Counted from the first letter of the stretch, positions 9,363 to 18,422 are shown. The stretch is DNA of 23,393 bases from Plakobranchus ocellatus (GCA_019648995.1 BLXT01002163.1:360260-383652); one strand, 5' to 3'. Program-made: numbers and translations. Notes: a model not told the origin generated them from the sequence alone.

Positions 9363-10076
9363 ACTTCGATAGGGAAATGTTGAATGGAATTTTCTATGTG
9401 AGAAAAGTTAATAAAATTGCATTCCAATGGTAACATTGATTTTGAAATGAGAGACCCAAAGTTAAACAAGCCTTTGCAGTACGTGTAGAATGAAAATTTT
9501 AAGGACAAATGTTCTTTTTATAATGTCGTTACTCTAGGGTCGATTTGGTCAACATTATAGAAAACACATTGAAATGTAAACAAGGAGTTATATGTTAAGC
9601 AGTTGGCTTAGTGTTTGAGCCGATTTAGACAGGAACTAATATCCTCTACACTCTCCCCCGCCTTAAAGGAACGCCTCTATAACTTAGTTAAATTGAGTGC
9701 TTTATTTTTTTTTACTCAGTGTCAGTTCCCGTCATATTCAGGTTTGTTGCGCATTTTTATATAATATTCCGCATTTTTGCCCTTGATGTTCCTCAAAAAA
9801 TTTTTTTAAGGGTAGGCATGTCTGACTATGACAGGTTTTTAATAAGTCATTATAAAGTAGTTTGCTTCCAGAAGACTGGAAAAGTGCTGAAGTAACTGCA
9901 ATTTTCAAAAAAAGGTACAAAATCAAATGCCTCTATTAGGCTAGTAAACAGACAAGTATAGTATGCAAGATACTGTAATATATGGTTAGAGATGCCATGG
10001 CATATCATTTCACATACAATAAACAATACGCAGAATGCCAGCATAGTTTCAGAAAAAGACTTTAATAGCTATAAAT

Positions 10077-10205
10077 GGGGGCTCCAGTGGCACAATAGCA
10101 AGCAAGTCTGCCCTGAGGGACTCTTCTGTCATGGCCACTGGCGCCCTGGCCTAACGTAGGGACTCTTCTGTCATGGCCACTGGCGCCCTGGCCTAACGTA
10201 GGGAC
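10077..10205 (+). mobile_element. Degenerate tRNA-derived SINE relic with internal 42-bp duplication
   Basis: GGCACAATAG resembles a tRNA box A. The following CTTCTGTC and GCGCCCTGGCCT segments match the better preserved SINE at 19181. The box B region is largely missing. A 42-bp segment starting AGGGACTCTTCTGTCATGG is present twice in tandem (10116-10157 and 10158-10199), followed by AGGGAC. TATAAAT occurs on both sides (10070 and 10210) and might be a short target duplication. It sits inside the CR1-group LINE. Confidence 0.75.
10116..10199 (+). repeat. Exact 42-bp tandem duplication
   Basis: Two identical 42-bp units read directly from the sequence. Their identity contrasts with the decay of the surrounding elements, so the duplication is recent or is an assembly artefact. 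Confidence 0.95.
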
Positions 10206-10473
10206 AGAATATAAATATCAAATGTATCAGGCATATTGACAAATAGAATCCTTTTCACGAATACACAATGACATTAGCAATAAAAATCAATATATACATG
10301 TCAAGAAGAATGTATATATATGACATTTGATAGGAATAGATGACTTTTGTATCTCCTAACCAAAGAATAATAAATAGAGCAAACTGAATGATTGGAATTT
10401 TTAAAGAGGGTGTGACTTTTGAAGGTAAATTTATATTTTGAAAATAATGCAACCCAAACTTTTGCAAGACCTC

Positions 10474-10484
10474 ATTTGGAACAT
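10474..10484. repeat. Left target-site duplication of nested LINE
   Basis: ATTTGGAACAT, repeated exactly at 11014-11024. Removing the sequence between the two copies restores the RPHLEH-GN reading of the host CR1-group LINE. Confidence 0.85.
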
Positions 10485-11013
10485 ATCAGCAAGAACTGCT
10501 CAGGCAAAGATCAACTTTCAAAAGATGAAAACAATCCTGACAAATAAACACATCTCCATCGAAACGAGGAAAAGAGCCCTCCAGTGCTACATAGAACCTG
10601 TTCTTATATATGGATGCGAAGCATGGACAATCTCAAAGCAAATTCAAAATAAACTAGAAGCAACAGAAATGTGGTTCCTTAGAAGAATGCTCCGGATACC
10701 TTGGACCTCAAAGAAAATAAATGAGAGAGTTCTGAATGAAGCTAATAAAATAAGATCACTGGTCAGAACTAAGGAAACGTCAAGCCACCTTTCTGGGCCA
10801 CGAGATGAGAAGAGGAAAACTAGAACATTTGGTAACAACAGGAAAGTTTGAAGGAAAAAGAAGCAGAGGAAGACAAAGGGAGAAGATAATAGATGGACTG
10901 GCCACATGGCTTGGACCAGGAAAAGTGTCAGATATACTGGCCACCGTCAAAGATAGGGATTTGTGGAGGGACATGATCGCCAACGCTTACAAGCAAGGCA
11001 TTTGATGATGATG
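10485..11013 (+). mobile_element. 5'-truncated LINE nested in the CR1-group LINE (reverse transcriptase C-terminus, pseudogene)
   Basis: It encodes ARTAQAKINFQKMKTILTN, ETRKRALQCYIEPVLIYGCE, AWTISKQ, KLEATEMWFLRRMLRIPW and INERVLNEANK. A frameshift near 10765 is followed by RKRQATFLGHEMRRGKLEHL, VTTGKFEGKRSRGRQREK and DLWRDMIANAYKQGI with a TGA stop at 11003-11005. The 3' tail is TGATGATGATG. Identical 11-bp repeats flank it. The arrangement is that of the C-terminal domain of invertebrate non-LTR retrotransposons, RTE-like by remembered resemblance, with the clade uncertain. It has a single visible frame break, so it is younger than its host element. Confidence 0.88.
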
Positions 11014-11024
11014 ATTTGGAACAT
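11014..11024. repeat. Right target-site duplication of nested LINE
   Basis: Exact copy of the 11-bp repeat at 10474-10484, directly after the TGATGATGATG tail. Confidence 0.85.
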
Positions 11025-11754
11025 GGTAATCTTGCATGGTATCCTACGTGGAAATATCAATCAGTAGCAGAAAAAATTTTTCAGACAATAGCTACTAAAA
11101 TATCTGAGTAACGTCAAAATGTGGCATATTTATGAGGAAAGGCTAAAGTATTTAAATCTATTTGATTTGAAGGGAAGGATGATCACAGGAGATCTGATTG
11201 AAACCTATGAAATCATCAGTAACACCAATGTCATGAATACTAACAAAATTACAACATTTTGTAAAGGAAACTTAAACAGAAATCCAGAAGGAAAATTTTT
11301 TGTTCGGCAATTCTCTACCAACATTTCTAACAAAATATGATTTTTTCATTTGTGATTTTAATGTATGGAAATTACCTCCACCTGATGCAAATTTGCTAAA
11401 ACCACAAATAATTTTAAGTTTAAGAACTTTCTGGACTGTGATCCTAAGCTCAGGCACATGTTTTTATGAATTTGATGATTGATAATCATGATACCAGTCA
11501 GTGAGGCTTGAAATTGCAGATCAATGTATGTAGTGTATGTGAATATTAAAAAGGGGACATTTATAGGCCAAGAGATCTCAGGCAAAAATTAGCCAGTCCC
11601 TATGCTACTACTACAGTTAGATGTGATTGTAATCATTTTGCTCTGCCTGCTCCTAGACAGTTTGTAGATTTTCTAGGGCTTAACTTCCCTATGTTATATT
11701 CATTGGCCTTCTCTTTGGATGACCTCTTCTCCTCTCCTCTCTTTCCTCGTTAAC

Positions 11755-12260
11755 AAAGATGAAAAAAAAATCAAGCAAGTTACAAAATTCAAATATTTTG
11801 GATCCTTAATAAAATCAAATGGCCAAAGATATATATTCCAAAAAACGAAACTGATTCTGGTGAACAGAAACAATTCATGGAATCCAAAATACGGTTTTAT
11901 GTATGATCAGTACTAATTATAGTCATATAGTGGTGAGTGTTGAACATTAAAGAAGGAAACGGATTGTAAACTGGAAGAGGTGGAGATGTGGATTTATCAG
12001 AAAAATTATGAGGATATATGGATGGAAAGAAAGTCCAATGAATCAGTGATGAAAGAGGGTAATCTTGAACAATCATTAATCAAAACCATAAGACTGATGC
12101 AACTACAATTTTTTTAGGACATATTAACAGTTGCAATGTTTTGAGCATCCATTAATCACTGAAAGACTGAATGCAAATGTACTAGAATGACTTTTGTTGA
12201 AAGTCTTGATTCATGGGCAATAGGTAATGGTAGCAACAACTTTATAAAGTTAACTGAGAA
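11755..12260 (+). mobile_element. Third LINE reverse transcriptase relic, runs into the assembly gap
   Basis: One frame, interrupted by stops but without net frameshift, reads KQVTKFKYFGSLIKSNGQ, then TLKKETDCKLEEVEMWIYQK, WMERKSNESVMKEGN, SLIKTIRLMQLQFF and finally VESLDSWAIGNGSNNFIKL before the N run. It is the same C-terminal domain as in the element at 10485 but clearly a different family (different linker, different C-terminus). The 3' end is hidden in the gap, so flanking duplications cannot be checked. Confidence 0.82.
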
Positions 12261-12891
12261 NNNNNNNNNNNNNNNNNNNNNNNNNNNNNNNNNNNNNNNN
12301 NNNNNNNNNNNNNNNNNNNNNNNNNNNNNNNNNNNNNNNNNNNNNNNNNNNNNNNNNNNNNNNNNNNNNNNNNNNNNNNNNNNNNNNNNNNNNNNNNNNN
12401 NNNNNNNNNNNNNNNNNNNNNNNNNNNNNNNNNNNNNNNNNNNNNNNNNNNNNNNNNNNNNNNNNNNNNNNNNNNNNNNNNNNNNNNNNNNNNNNNNNNN
12501 NNNNNNNNNNNNNNNNNNNNNNNNNNNNNNNNNNNNNNNNNNNNNNNNNNNNNNNNNNNNNNNNNNNNNNNNNNNNNNNNNNNNNNNNNNNNNNNNNNNN
12601 NNNNNNNNNNNNNNNNNNNNNNNNNNNNNNNNNNNNNNNNNNNNNNNNNNNNNNNNNNNNNNNNNNNNNNNNNNNNNNNNNNNNNNNNNNNNNNNNNNNN
12701 NNNNNNNNNNNNNNNNNNNNNNNNNNNNNNNNNNNNNNNNNNNNNNNNNNNNNNNNNNNNNNNNNNNNNNNNNNNNNNNNNNNNNNNNNNNNNNNNNNNN
12801 NNNNNNNNNNNNNNNNNNNNNNNNNNNNNNNNNNNNNNNNNNNNNNNNNNNNNNNNNNNNNNNNNNNNNNNNNNNNNNNNNNNNNNNNNNN
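12261..12891. other. Assembly gap (631 N)
   Basis: A run of N separates the third LINE relic from NIP7. It may hide the end of that LINE and any 5' untranslated exon and promoter of NIP7. Open frames spanning it are meaningless. Confidence 1.
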
Positions 12892-12931
12892 TCAATATTA
12901 TTGTTTGTATGTTTGTCTCTTTATAGATAAG

Positions 12932-12987
12932 ATGCGGCCCCTGACTCAAGAGGAAACAAACACATTTTTTGAGAAATTGTCCAAGTA
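12932..12987 (+). CDS. NIP7: NIP7 coding exon 1
   Basis: Residues 1-18 ([18 protein letters not shown]) plus two bases of Tyr19, donor GTAAGT. A pyrimidine-rich tract ending in TATAG at 12926 lies five bases before the ATG. The first coding exon may therefore begin with a short untranslated piece after an upstream intron. Confidence 0.96.
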
Positions 12988-15811
12988 GTAAGTATCAAGC
13001 TGCTTTAGAAATTATTATCATTATCTTTTTTTGTTTCTTTTTTTTTATTTGAATTGAACAGAAATGAAAGCTCTAGTATGTTAATACAACCCCAAAAAAT
13101 GTTGGTATTCAAGAAAATTTTTTTCTCGATCACCAAGGGTAAAAATACCAGTGCTGATTTCCTTGACAAGAGTCTCATAATACCAAATTAATATAAATAA
13201 ATGAGCAAATTTTATGCTCTTTAAATTCTAGCAGTGCATTACCATCGCAGTGATTGCTTGCACATTACTTCATGAATGTTTATTCTCTCAAACATAATAA
13301 GTTTTACAATATTCTTTATTGTCTGTCTTAACCTGTAATTAAACCTGTTTTTCAGTATTGGGGAAAATATAAAACTTTTGATTGATCGACAAGATGGCTC
13401 CTACTGTTTTCGGCTTCACAAAGACAGAGTTTATTACATGAGGTAAAAGGCTTCACTTGGATTACATCATGAAGTTATTTTCCCCCTAGATTTTGCAGAA
13501 AACTGTAATCATTTTGTGAAGCTTTCTATGGATTTGTTTGCATAGGGAAGAGTGTGACAGATCTTTGTGTGTTTGGGGAAGAGAATTTTTTTTTTTTTTT
13601 TACAATGGAATGCAAGTGCTTAATGAAATTGAAAAGGCATGTATATGATTTGAATTTACATTTTTTGATGAGAAGTTTCTCTTCTCATAACCGTGGAATA
13701 TATTTATTACTTATAAAGTTACATGATATTTCTAACATAGTAATAAGTAAGCTCTATTTATTTTAGGAATTCATTTGGAAATATTTTAAAACATCAATGT
13801 AAATACTAGATGTGATCTCATATAAAGGTACCTTTTTTCAGTGAAGATCAACTAAAAATAGGGAGTTCCGCTGCAGGTGACACGATATTAAGCATTGGAT
13901 CATGCTTTGGCAAATTCACCAAGTCAGGAAAATTTCACCTGCTCATAACAGCACTTGATTATCTGGCACCCTATGCAAAGGTAGGTCTTGTAGAAGTCAT
14001 TGGGCAACTTTTTCGTGTGGGGTGATGAGAAAAATGGAGAAATCATCGTGTCTTTATAATTCAAGCCAGAGCAACATAATTTTGACACACAGCATTTTTC
14101 AGTATCCTTTAATATTTAGTCAATAAACATGACATACCAACACTAATGACAGTCGTTAGGCAGGATATGTATACCAGTCCTATTTTTTATGATCTAAAAG
14201 AGGATATTAAGTTTAAGTATGTAATACGAACTTGTCTGTTAAAAAAAAAAAAGAAAAAGCCTGATTCTTTAAGTATAGTGGATCACCCTTTTTTCTCTCT
14301 TTTTAGATAATTATATTTGGATTGCGGAAAAACTGACACAAAGATATTGATAATTTTTTATTAGCTTAACAGTTTCTCTAATTTGTTCCCCAGCACAAAG
14401 TGTGGCTCAAATCAAGCGCAGAGCAACAGTTCCTATATGGCCACCACATCATGAAATCTGGACTTGGCCGTCTTACCGAGGATACAGAACAATATCAAGG
14501 AGTCATTGTCTACAACATGAATGATCTTCCTTTGGTAGGAGCAAAACTAAAGTTTTTTTTTTTATTTTTCTTTGCCTTATCCATTCTTGTGTAGTATATG
14601 TTTTATATTCTGTAAATAATTCATTTGTTTCTCAAAATGAGAGATAAATTACAAATGTATGTCTTTATTTGAATTTTGGTAATTCAGAGTTTCTAATACT
14701 TTGAGACCCTTCACAGCTTGCCTGAAGATAGATCAGGTCTATTTCAAATTGTTGCTCATGAAAAAGAAACGAAATTTTTTCTTTTTCACATTTAAAAAAA
14801 AAAATTGGAGACCACTTTATACATTTATGTCATAGCCAAGAGAAGTACAGAAATAGTGCACTTCCACTAACAAATAAATACGTATTTATAAGCATTTGAG
14901 GATGCAATGATGTTTGAAGGCAATTCATATTAATGAATACAACCACCAACTCAAACTTATATGAACAACACAGAGTGTATGTACAAACGTTTTTCCCTAA
15001 GGAAGAATGTCATAAAAAAAAATTTGTAATTGTCATTATGTTATTATGATAAAGCTTTAGCACAAAATGCTTGTGAATACTCTTATGCTGTTCAAATTTG
15101 TTAATATAACTTTGAGTTGGTGGTTGTGTTATCATATCCAAGCAATGAATTTTGAAAAAAAAAGGACTTGAAAAGTTTCATTGTGTTACTATAAAATCTA
15201 ACAATTCAAAAAATCTGCTGCACCTTAACTTTTCCTTATACACTGTGCTATGTAGTTTTTCCCCTTCATACAGGGTTATCATTACATCACAAAGTATTGG
15301 CGTAAACGTCTCTAGGTCTCCAAATCTTATTTATTTATCTATTTTTTTTAATCAGTTTAAAATAATCATAAGTACAATGCAGGAAAGGCATGGCAGTTTT
15401 GGAAACAAAATAGTTAATAGTATGTGCTTGTTATGGTGGAACTGTTGCTTTGCTCATGAACAGCCTAAGATAGATAACACAGTGCATATGGCTGACCGCA
15501 AGTCAGCCTGTCCCCAAGTCCCCAAGGACTGGTAAGGTAAGAGGTGGTTGAGCCTGCTTTGCCCAGAGATGGTCCGCCTAACCAAAGTAGCACTCAAGAG
15601 GCAAAATTCCACGCCGTGTACTATTCCCAATAAAATCAAGCATGATCATATAGCAACCAACGCTATTATTTTTGCTATTTCTCTTCTGCAGGGATTCGGT
15701 GTTGCAGCAAAGTCAACTCAAGCATGCAGAAATTGTGACCCTATGACTATTGTAGTTTTTCATCAAGCAGACACAGGTCAATATATCCGTGATGAGGAAA
15801 CTCTGACGTAA
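12932..15811 (+). CDS. NIP7: NIP7, 60S ribosome subunit biogenesis protein (complete, five coding exons)
   Basis: NIP7 is a conserved nucleolar protein needed for pre-rRNA processing and 60S subunit assembly. It binds RNA through a C-terminal PUA domain. The coding exons 12932-12987, 13356-13442, 13842-13980, 14394-14534 and 15692-15811 join to 543 nt, giving exactly 180 residues and a TAA stop, the same length as human NIP7. The product starts MRPLTQEET, continues with [35 protein letters not shown] and [17 protein letters not shown], and then [20 protein letters not shown]. It ends with [13 protein letters not shown] and [20 protein letters not shown]. All are near-identical to the family pattern over both the N-terminal domain (about 1-90) and the PUA domain (about 95-170). 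All introns are GT-AG with consistent phase. The start has A at -3. The gene looks intact. It converges on ABCF3. Confidence 0.98.
12988..13355. other. NIP7 intron 1, nothing recognised
   Basis: AT-rich intron with T-runs. No repeat or coding signal was recognised. Confidence 0.75.
13356..13442 (+). CDS. NIP7: NIP7 coding exon 2
   Basis: Residues 20-47 with split codons at both ends. The acceptor is TTTTTCAG and the donor is GTAAAA. Contains [20 protein letters not shown]. Confidence 0.96.
13443..13841. other. NIP7 intron 2, nothing recognised
   Basis: AT-rich intron with a T18 run near 13590. No repeat or coding signal was recognised. Confidence 0.75.
13842..13980 (+). CDS. NIP7: NIP7 coding exon 3
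   Basis: Residues 49-94, beginning with one base of Ser48. The acceptor is TTTTTTCAG and the donor is GTAGGT. Contains [20 protein letters not shown] and LAPYAK. Confidence 0.97.
13981..14393. other. NIP7 intron 3, nothing recognised
   Basis: AT-rich intron. No repeat or coding signal was recognised. Confidence 0.75.
14394..14534 (+). CDS. NIP7: NIP7 coding exon 4
   Basis: Residues 95-141 in phase 0 at both ends. The acceptor is TTCCCCAG and the donor is GTAGGA. It encodes the start of the PUA domain, HKVWLK through NMNDLPL. Confidence 0.97.
14939..15127. mobile_element. Short inverted-repeat element (possible MITE) in NIP7 intron 4
   Basis: ACAACCACCAACTCAAACTT at 14939 is matched in reverse complement at 15098-15127. 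The arms are about 30 bp with about two mismatches, separated by 129 bp. There is no reading frame inside. I could not find a convincing target duplication, so the superfamily is unknown and it could be a chance-retained inverted duplication. Confidence 0.65.
15450..15640. other. GC-richer segment of unknown origin in NIP7 intron 4
   Basis: This stretch (for example CAGCCTGTCCCCAAGTCC, then AAGGACTGGTAAGGTAAG) is distinctly less AT-rich than the rest of the intron. It has the look of a short interspersed repeat, but no box A/box B pair, tail or flanking duplication was found. No coding call can be supported. Confidence 0.4.
15692..15811 (+). CDS. NIP7: NIP7 coding exon 5 and stop
   Basis: Residues 142-180 and TAA. 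The acceptor is CTTCTGCAG. It encodes the C-terminal half of the PUA domain, ending DEETLT, the invariant family C-terminus. Confidence 0.98.
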   Translation, partial: GFGVAAKSTQACRNCDPMTIVVFHQADTGQYIRDEETLT

Positions 15812-15984
15812 AAACTTTCGTCTTTTTCCTGCAGAAACATAAATCATACTTTATTTACATTTTACATTAATACATGCCGTCACCTTTGAGTGAAAATGTT
15901 TTTTGGAGACCCCATTAAAAGCTGGTTCTACAAAAGAAAGTCTTTTTTTTTTTTGGTGCATGTATCTCTACACTTTCAATTTAT

Positions 15985-16160
15985 TCTGTGTCTGAATCAC
16001 TGTAGTTTTTTTTATCTGTATGAATCACTGTAGTTTTATCTGTCTAAAACAAAGTAGTTTTATCTGTCTGAATCATTGTGTAGTTTAATGTATGTTTGAA
16101 TCACTATAGTTTTATCTGTGTTTGAATCACTATACAATTTAATCTGTGTCTGAATTACTA
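15985..16160 (+). repeat. Degenerate tandem repeat, about seven units of 24-36 bp
   Basis: Units of the form TCTGT(G)TCTGAATCACTGTAG with TTTTA follow one another, with variable length and substitutions. It lies in the NIP7 3' flank or 3' UTR. Confidence 0.85.
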
Positions 16161-16240
16161 CCTATATTTGAGTTCAGAACTTGATTTCAGTTTTCAGTTA
16201 GTCTCGCACGATTGTACACAAGAAAAAAAAAGTGCTAAAA

Positions 16241-16246
16241 ATAAAA
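16241..16246 (+). terminator. Possible NIP7 polyadenylation signal AATAAA
   Basis: A canonical hexamer about 430 bp after the NIP7 stop codon. Several weaker AT-rich alternatives exist, so this is only a candidate. Confidence 0.3.
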
Positions 16247-16712
16247 CCCAACTGTTTGAGAATGGATGATAAAAGTTGCTTTTCAGCAACATTTACTTTG
16301 AAGTGCAAGAAACTGATCTGTGATACCTTAATCTTTCCCACACTTTTCTATTACTATACACATAGACATAGTGCATCGTGAGCCGTTTAGGACCCACACT
16401 TTTGTATAATAAAATCGACCGCCTACAGTAACTCATGGTAGAGCGAGGCCTTCTGAGAGCTTCAGTAGATGTTTCTAGAGAATGTGCTTATGTTTGAAAA
16501 TTAGAAGTTACTATGCCATTTTTGGCACACAATGTAGGGGAAGGTCAATTCTGTGCCTACCTATTGGGTGTTTTAATTTTTTCAAAAAGAAGAAAAAAAA
16601 AACAACTTAAATTTTTTTTTCAATTTCATCAAGTACGCAATGATCACCTGGTTTCAAGATAAGTCATTGTCGAAAAAAAAAAATAGGAAAGAACCTTGCT
16701 TTTTTTTACAAG

Positions 16713-16895
16713 CACAATGGAGTCTGGATAAAGTCAACTCGTGAAGGGAAACTCTTGCCTAAAGTCAGCTCCTTATGGCAGCCCCTTTTATTTTTTCTTA
16801 TAAATGTATTTCTTTGTTATGGATAAGGCTGACTTTGGTTTTAAATCAACATTTTGACAGTCCCAAGAAGGTGACTTTAAAGAGACTCCACTGTG
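16713..16895. mobile_element. Short inverted-repeat element (MITE-like) between NIP7 and ABCF3
   Basis: The left end CACAATGGAGTCT...TAAAGTCA pairs with the right end TGACTTTA...AGACTCCACTGTG (20 of 25 positions). A second internal pair (AAAGTCAGCTCCTTAT against ATAAGGCTGACTTT) makes the arms extend inward. It resembles short DNA elements with CAGTGGAGTCTC ends that I recall from invertebrates. No target duplication is certain. Confidence 0.7.
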
Positions 16896-18422
16896 TAAAG
16901 TATGAAAGTAGGAGAAAAAGGTTCACAACATCCCCAGGCACGTATATTTTAAGGGGGAAAAAAAAGGAAAGTAGACTAATGGTTTTAAAGTTGAGAAGTC
17001 ATGTGTTCCAAGCTTTTATATCAGCTGAATAAACCTTTTTTTTTTTGCCTACTCGACTAACCAAATCAACTGTACTCTCACTGTCTTGGGTAAATGCGAA
17101 AATGTGAAATAGACCTACATAGTTTGTTTCAAATATAGTCACATCACACATTAACAGAATAAGTTAACACAAGAACCGTCTTTCAAATACAATTTTATTT
17201 AGGTTTCAAAACATATATATTCAAAAGCATGCTGCATTTGCCAAAGCCTTTGCTTTACTAACCAATTTTGTAAGTATGGTAATAGTACCTAAGAGTAATT
17301 AAATTATGCACAACTAGGTAATTTTAGCTGAGCAATGAGCTTGGCAATTATTGCCAGAAACCTGAAAAGTATCAGAGCATAAATTTTTGAAAACGAAAGA
17401 ACATACATGTGTATCTATCAATGTTTCCTTTATAATAAATGATTTCCTAAAACAATGCTATATTCAAGGACAAATTGAATGGAGCTTTTAATCTTAAACT
17501 GAGTAACTGTTTCCCAATTTTGATGTGGTTTTTGCCTCACAAAATGTACATTTTGGGCTACAGAATATAATAAATAAGGTAAAGTAAATTATGCACAAAG
17601 GATAAGCACCAAGTTATTCCTCAAACCCTCTCTATTTAGAATTTGGTGGAACATTTTTACTGATATCCTGCATTATAAACGAATACCTGCATAAGGATAA
17701 GCGGATCATATTATAGAAATGAACTAAGCTTTGATGTAAAATTGTAAAAATAATTCTCTTTATTAATGCAGAATCAGTCTCTTGATAACAAAAAGGGTTT
17801 TCAAACCTTTTATCTCCATTTCTTACTAATGAGTGTAGCCAAAAAAACCCAACAAAAAACAACAGAATCAACACTAAGCATAGAAAGAACCATTTGATAA
17901 CCTCTACATCTACATCATTTTTTTTCAAATCTCAAACATTTTCCTCTCTATTGAGAATATCTTCTGGAGTTTGACAGATCACAAATGTGACAAAAAGGAC
18001 AATGTGACAGGAAAGAACAATAGGTGCTTCCCAAGGAGCTCAAACAGTACGAGAATACATTCTAATTCTTACTTCCTTGACTCAACTTTTCACCCCTCTT
18101 TTTCCTGTTGATTTCCTCTTTCCTTTTTTTTCTTTTTTTTCCCCAGAGAAAAAATATAACTAGGCAGTCACAAAATAAAAAAAAAAAAAAGCTTTTATTT
18201 TACAACTTTTACCATTATTAATGCAGCCAAACATCATAATTATGTGAAATCGTTGATATTGTGTCAGCGGTGTCGATTTCATTTTTAGTCATCAGTTTTC
18301 AGGGATGAAGAGGACCATAATCTGGGACTATCAACTGTGTGATATATGATTTGAAAACAACATGCTTGAGAATATCACTAAATCTGACACTTGCAGTGCC
18401 ACTGCTAGGGCTTTTTACCTGA
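16896..18422. other. Convergent intergenic region, no gene seen
   Basis: AT-rich region between NIP7 and ABCF3, containing homopolymer runs such as A14 near 18177. No conserved exon was found. The 3' UTR of ABCF3 probably occupies the right part. Confidence 0.6.
18195..18200 (-). terminator. Possible ABCF3 polyadenylation signal AATAAA
   Basis: TTTATT on the plus strand, about 600 bp after the ABCF3 stop codon in gene direction. It is one of several possible signals in AT-rich DNA. Confidence 0.25.

Larger units (their letters stand above)
7851..9377. mobile_element. Foldback/Mutator-like non-autonomous element (7860-9368) with 9-bp flanking duplication
   Basis: ATAGGGAAA occurs at 7851-7859 and at 9369-9377, exactly bracketing a 1509-bp segment. 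The two inner ends are inverted copies of each other: GAAGAGGCTAGCCGTACTT from 7861, and on the opposite strand GAAGTGGCAAGCCGTACTT from 9367. At each end the repeat continues inward as a 33-bp periodic array, about six units on the left and three on the right in opposite orientation. Inverted ends built of short tandem repeats with a 9-bp duplication are the hallmark of foldback elements related to Mutator. No transposase reading frame is present, so it is non-autonomous. The superfamily is inferred from structure only. Confidence 0.78.
9836..11482 (+). mobile_element. Decayed CR1-group LINE (reverse transcriptase), interrupted by a SINE relic and a nested LINE
   Basis: Plus-strand reverse transcriptase relics in colinear order. 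At 9838-10060 there is FNKSL, LLPEDWKSAEVTAIFKK, SIVCKIL, MVRDAMAYHF and ECQHSFRKR. Near 10400 there is GVTFEGKFIF. From 10450, QTFARPHLEH is continued after the nested insertion by GNLAWYPTWKYQSVA at 11025. From 11119 come YEERLKYLNLFDLKGR, GDLIETYEI and RNPEGKFF, then a frameshift into a C-terminal piece ending near 11482. The PEDWK, IFKK, CQHSFRK and RPHLE(Y/H)GN signatures are typical of CR1/Jockey-group reverse transcriptases. Stops, frameshifts and internal deletions show it is inactive. Neither end of the element could be defined. Confidence 0.85.

Noticed and set aside
12187-12949. Long open frames on both strands across the N run
   Set aside because: They are open only because N was translated as X. 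The first 24 residues are the end of the third LINE relic.
15152-15535. A 127-codon plus-strand open frame in NIP7 intron 4
   Set aside because: No recognisable domain, low-complexity composition, and it lies between two verified NIP7 exons.
17632-17928. A 98-codon minus-strand open frame with a hydrophobic stretch
   Set aside because: AT-driven composition (F, L, I rich), no family recognised, and no splice or start context that would support a gene between the convergent NIP7 and ABCF3.
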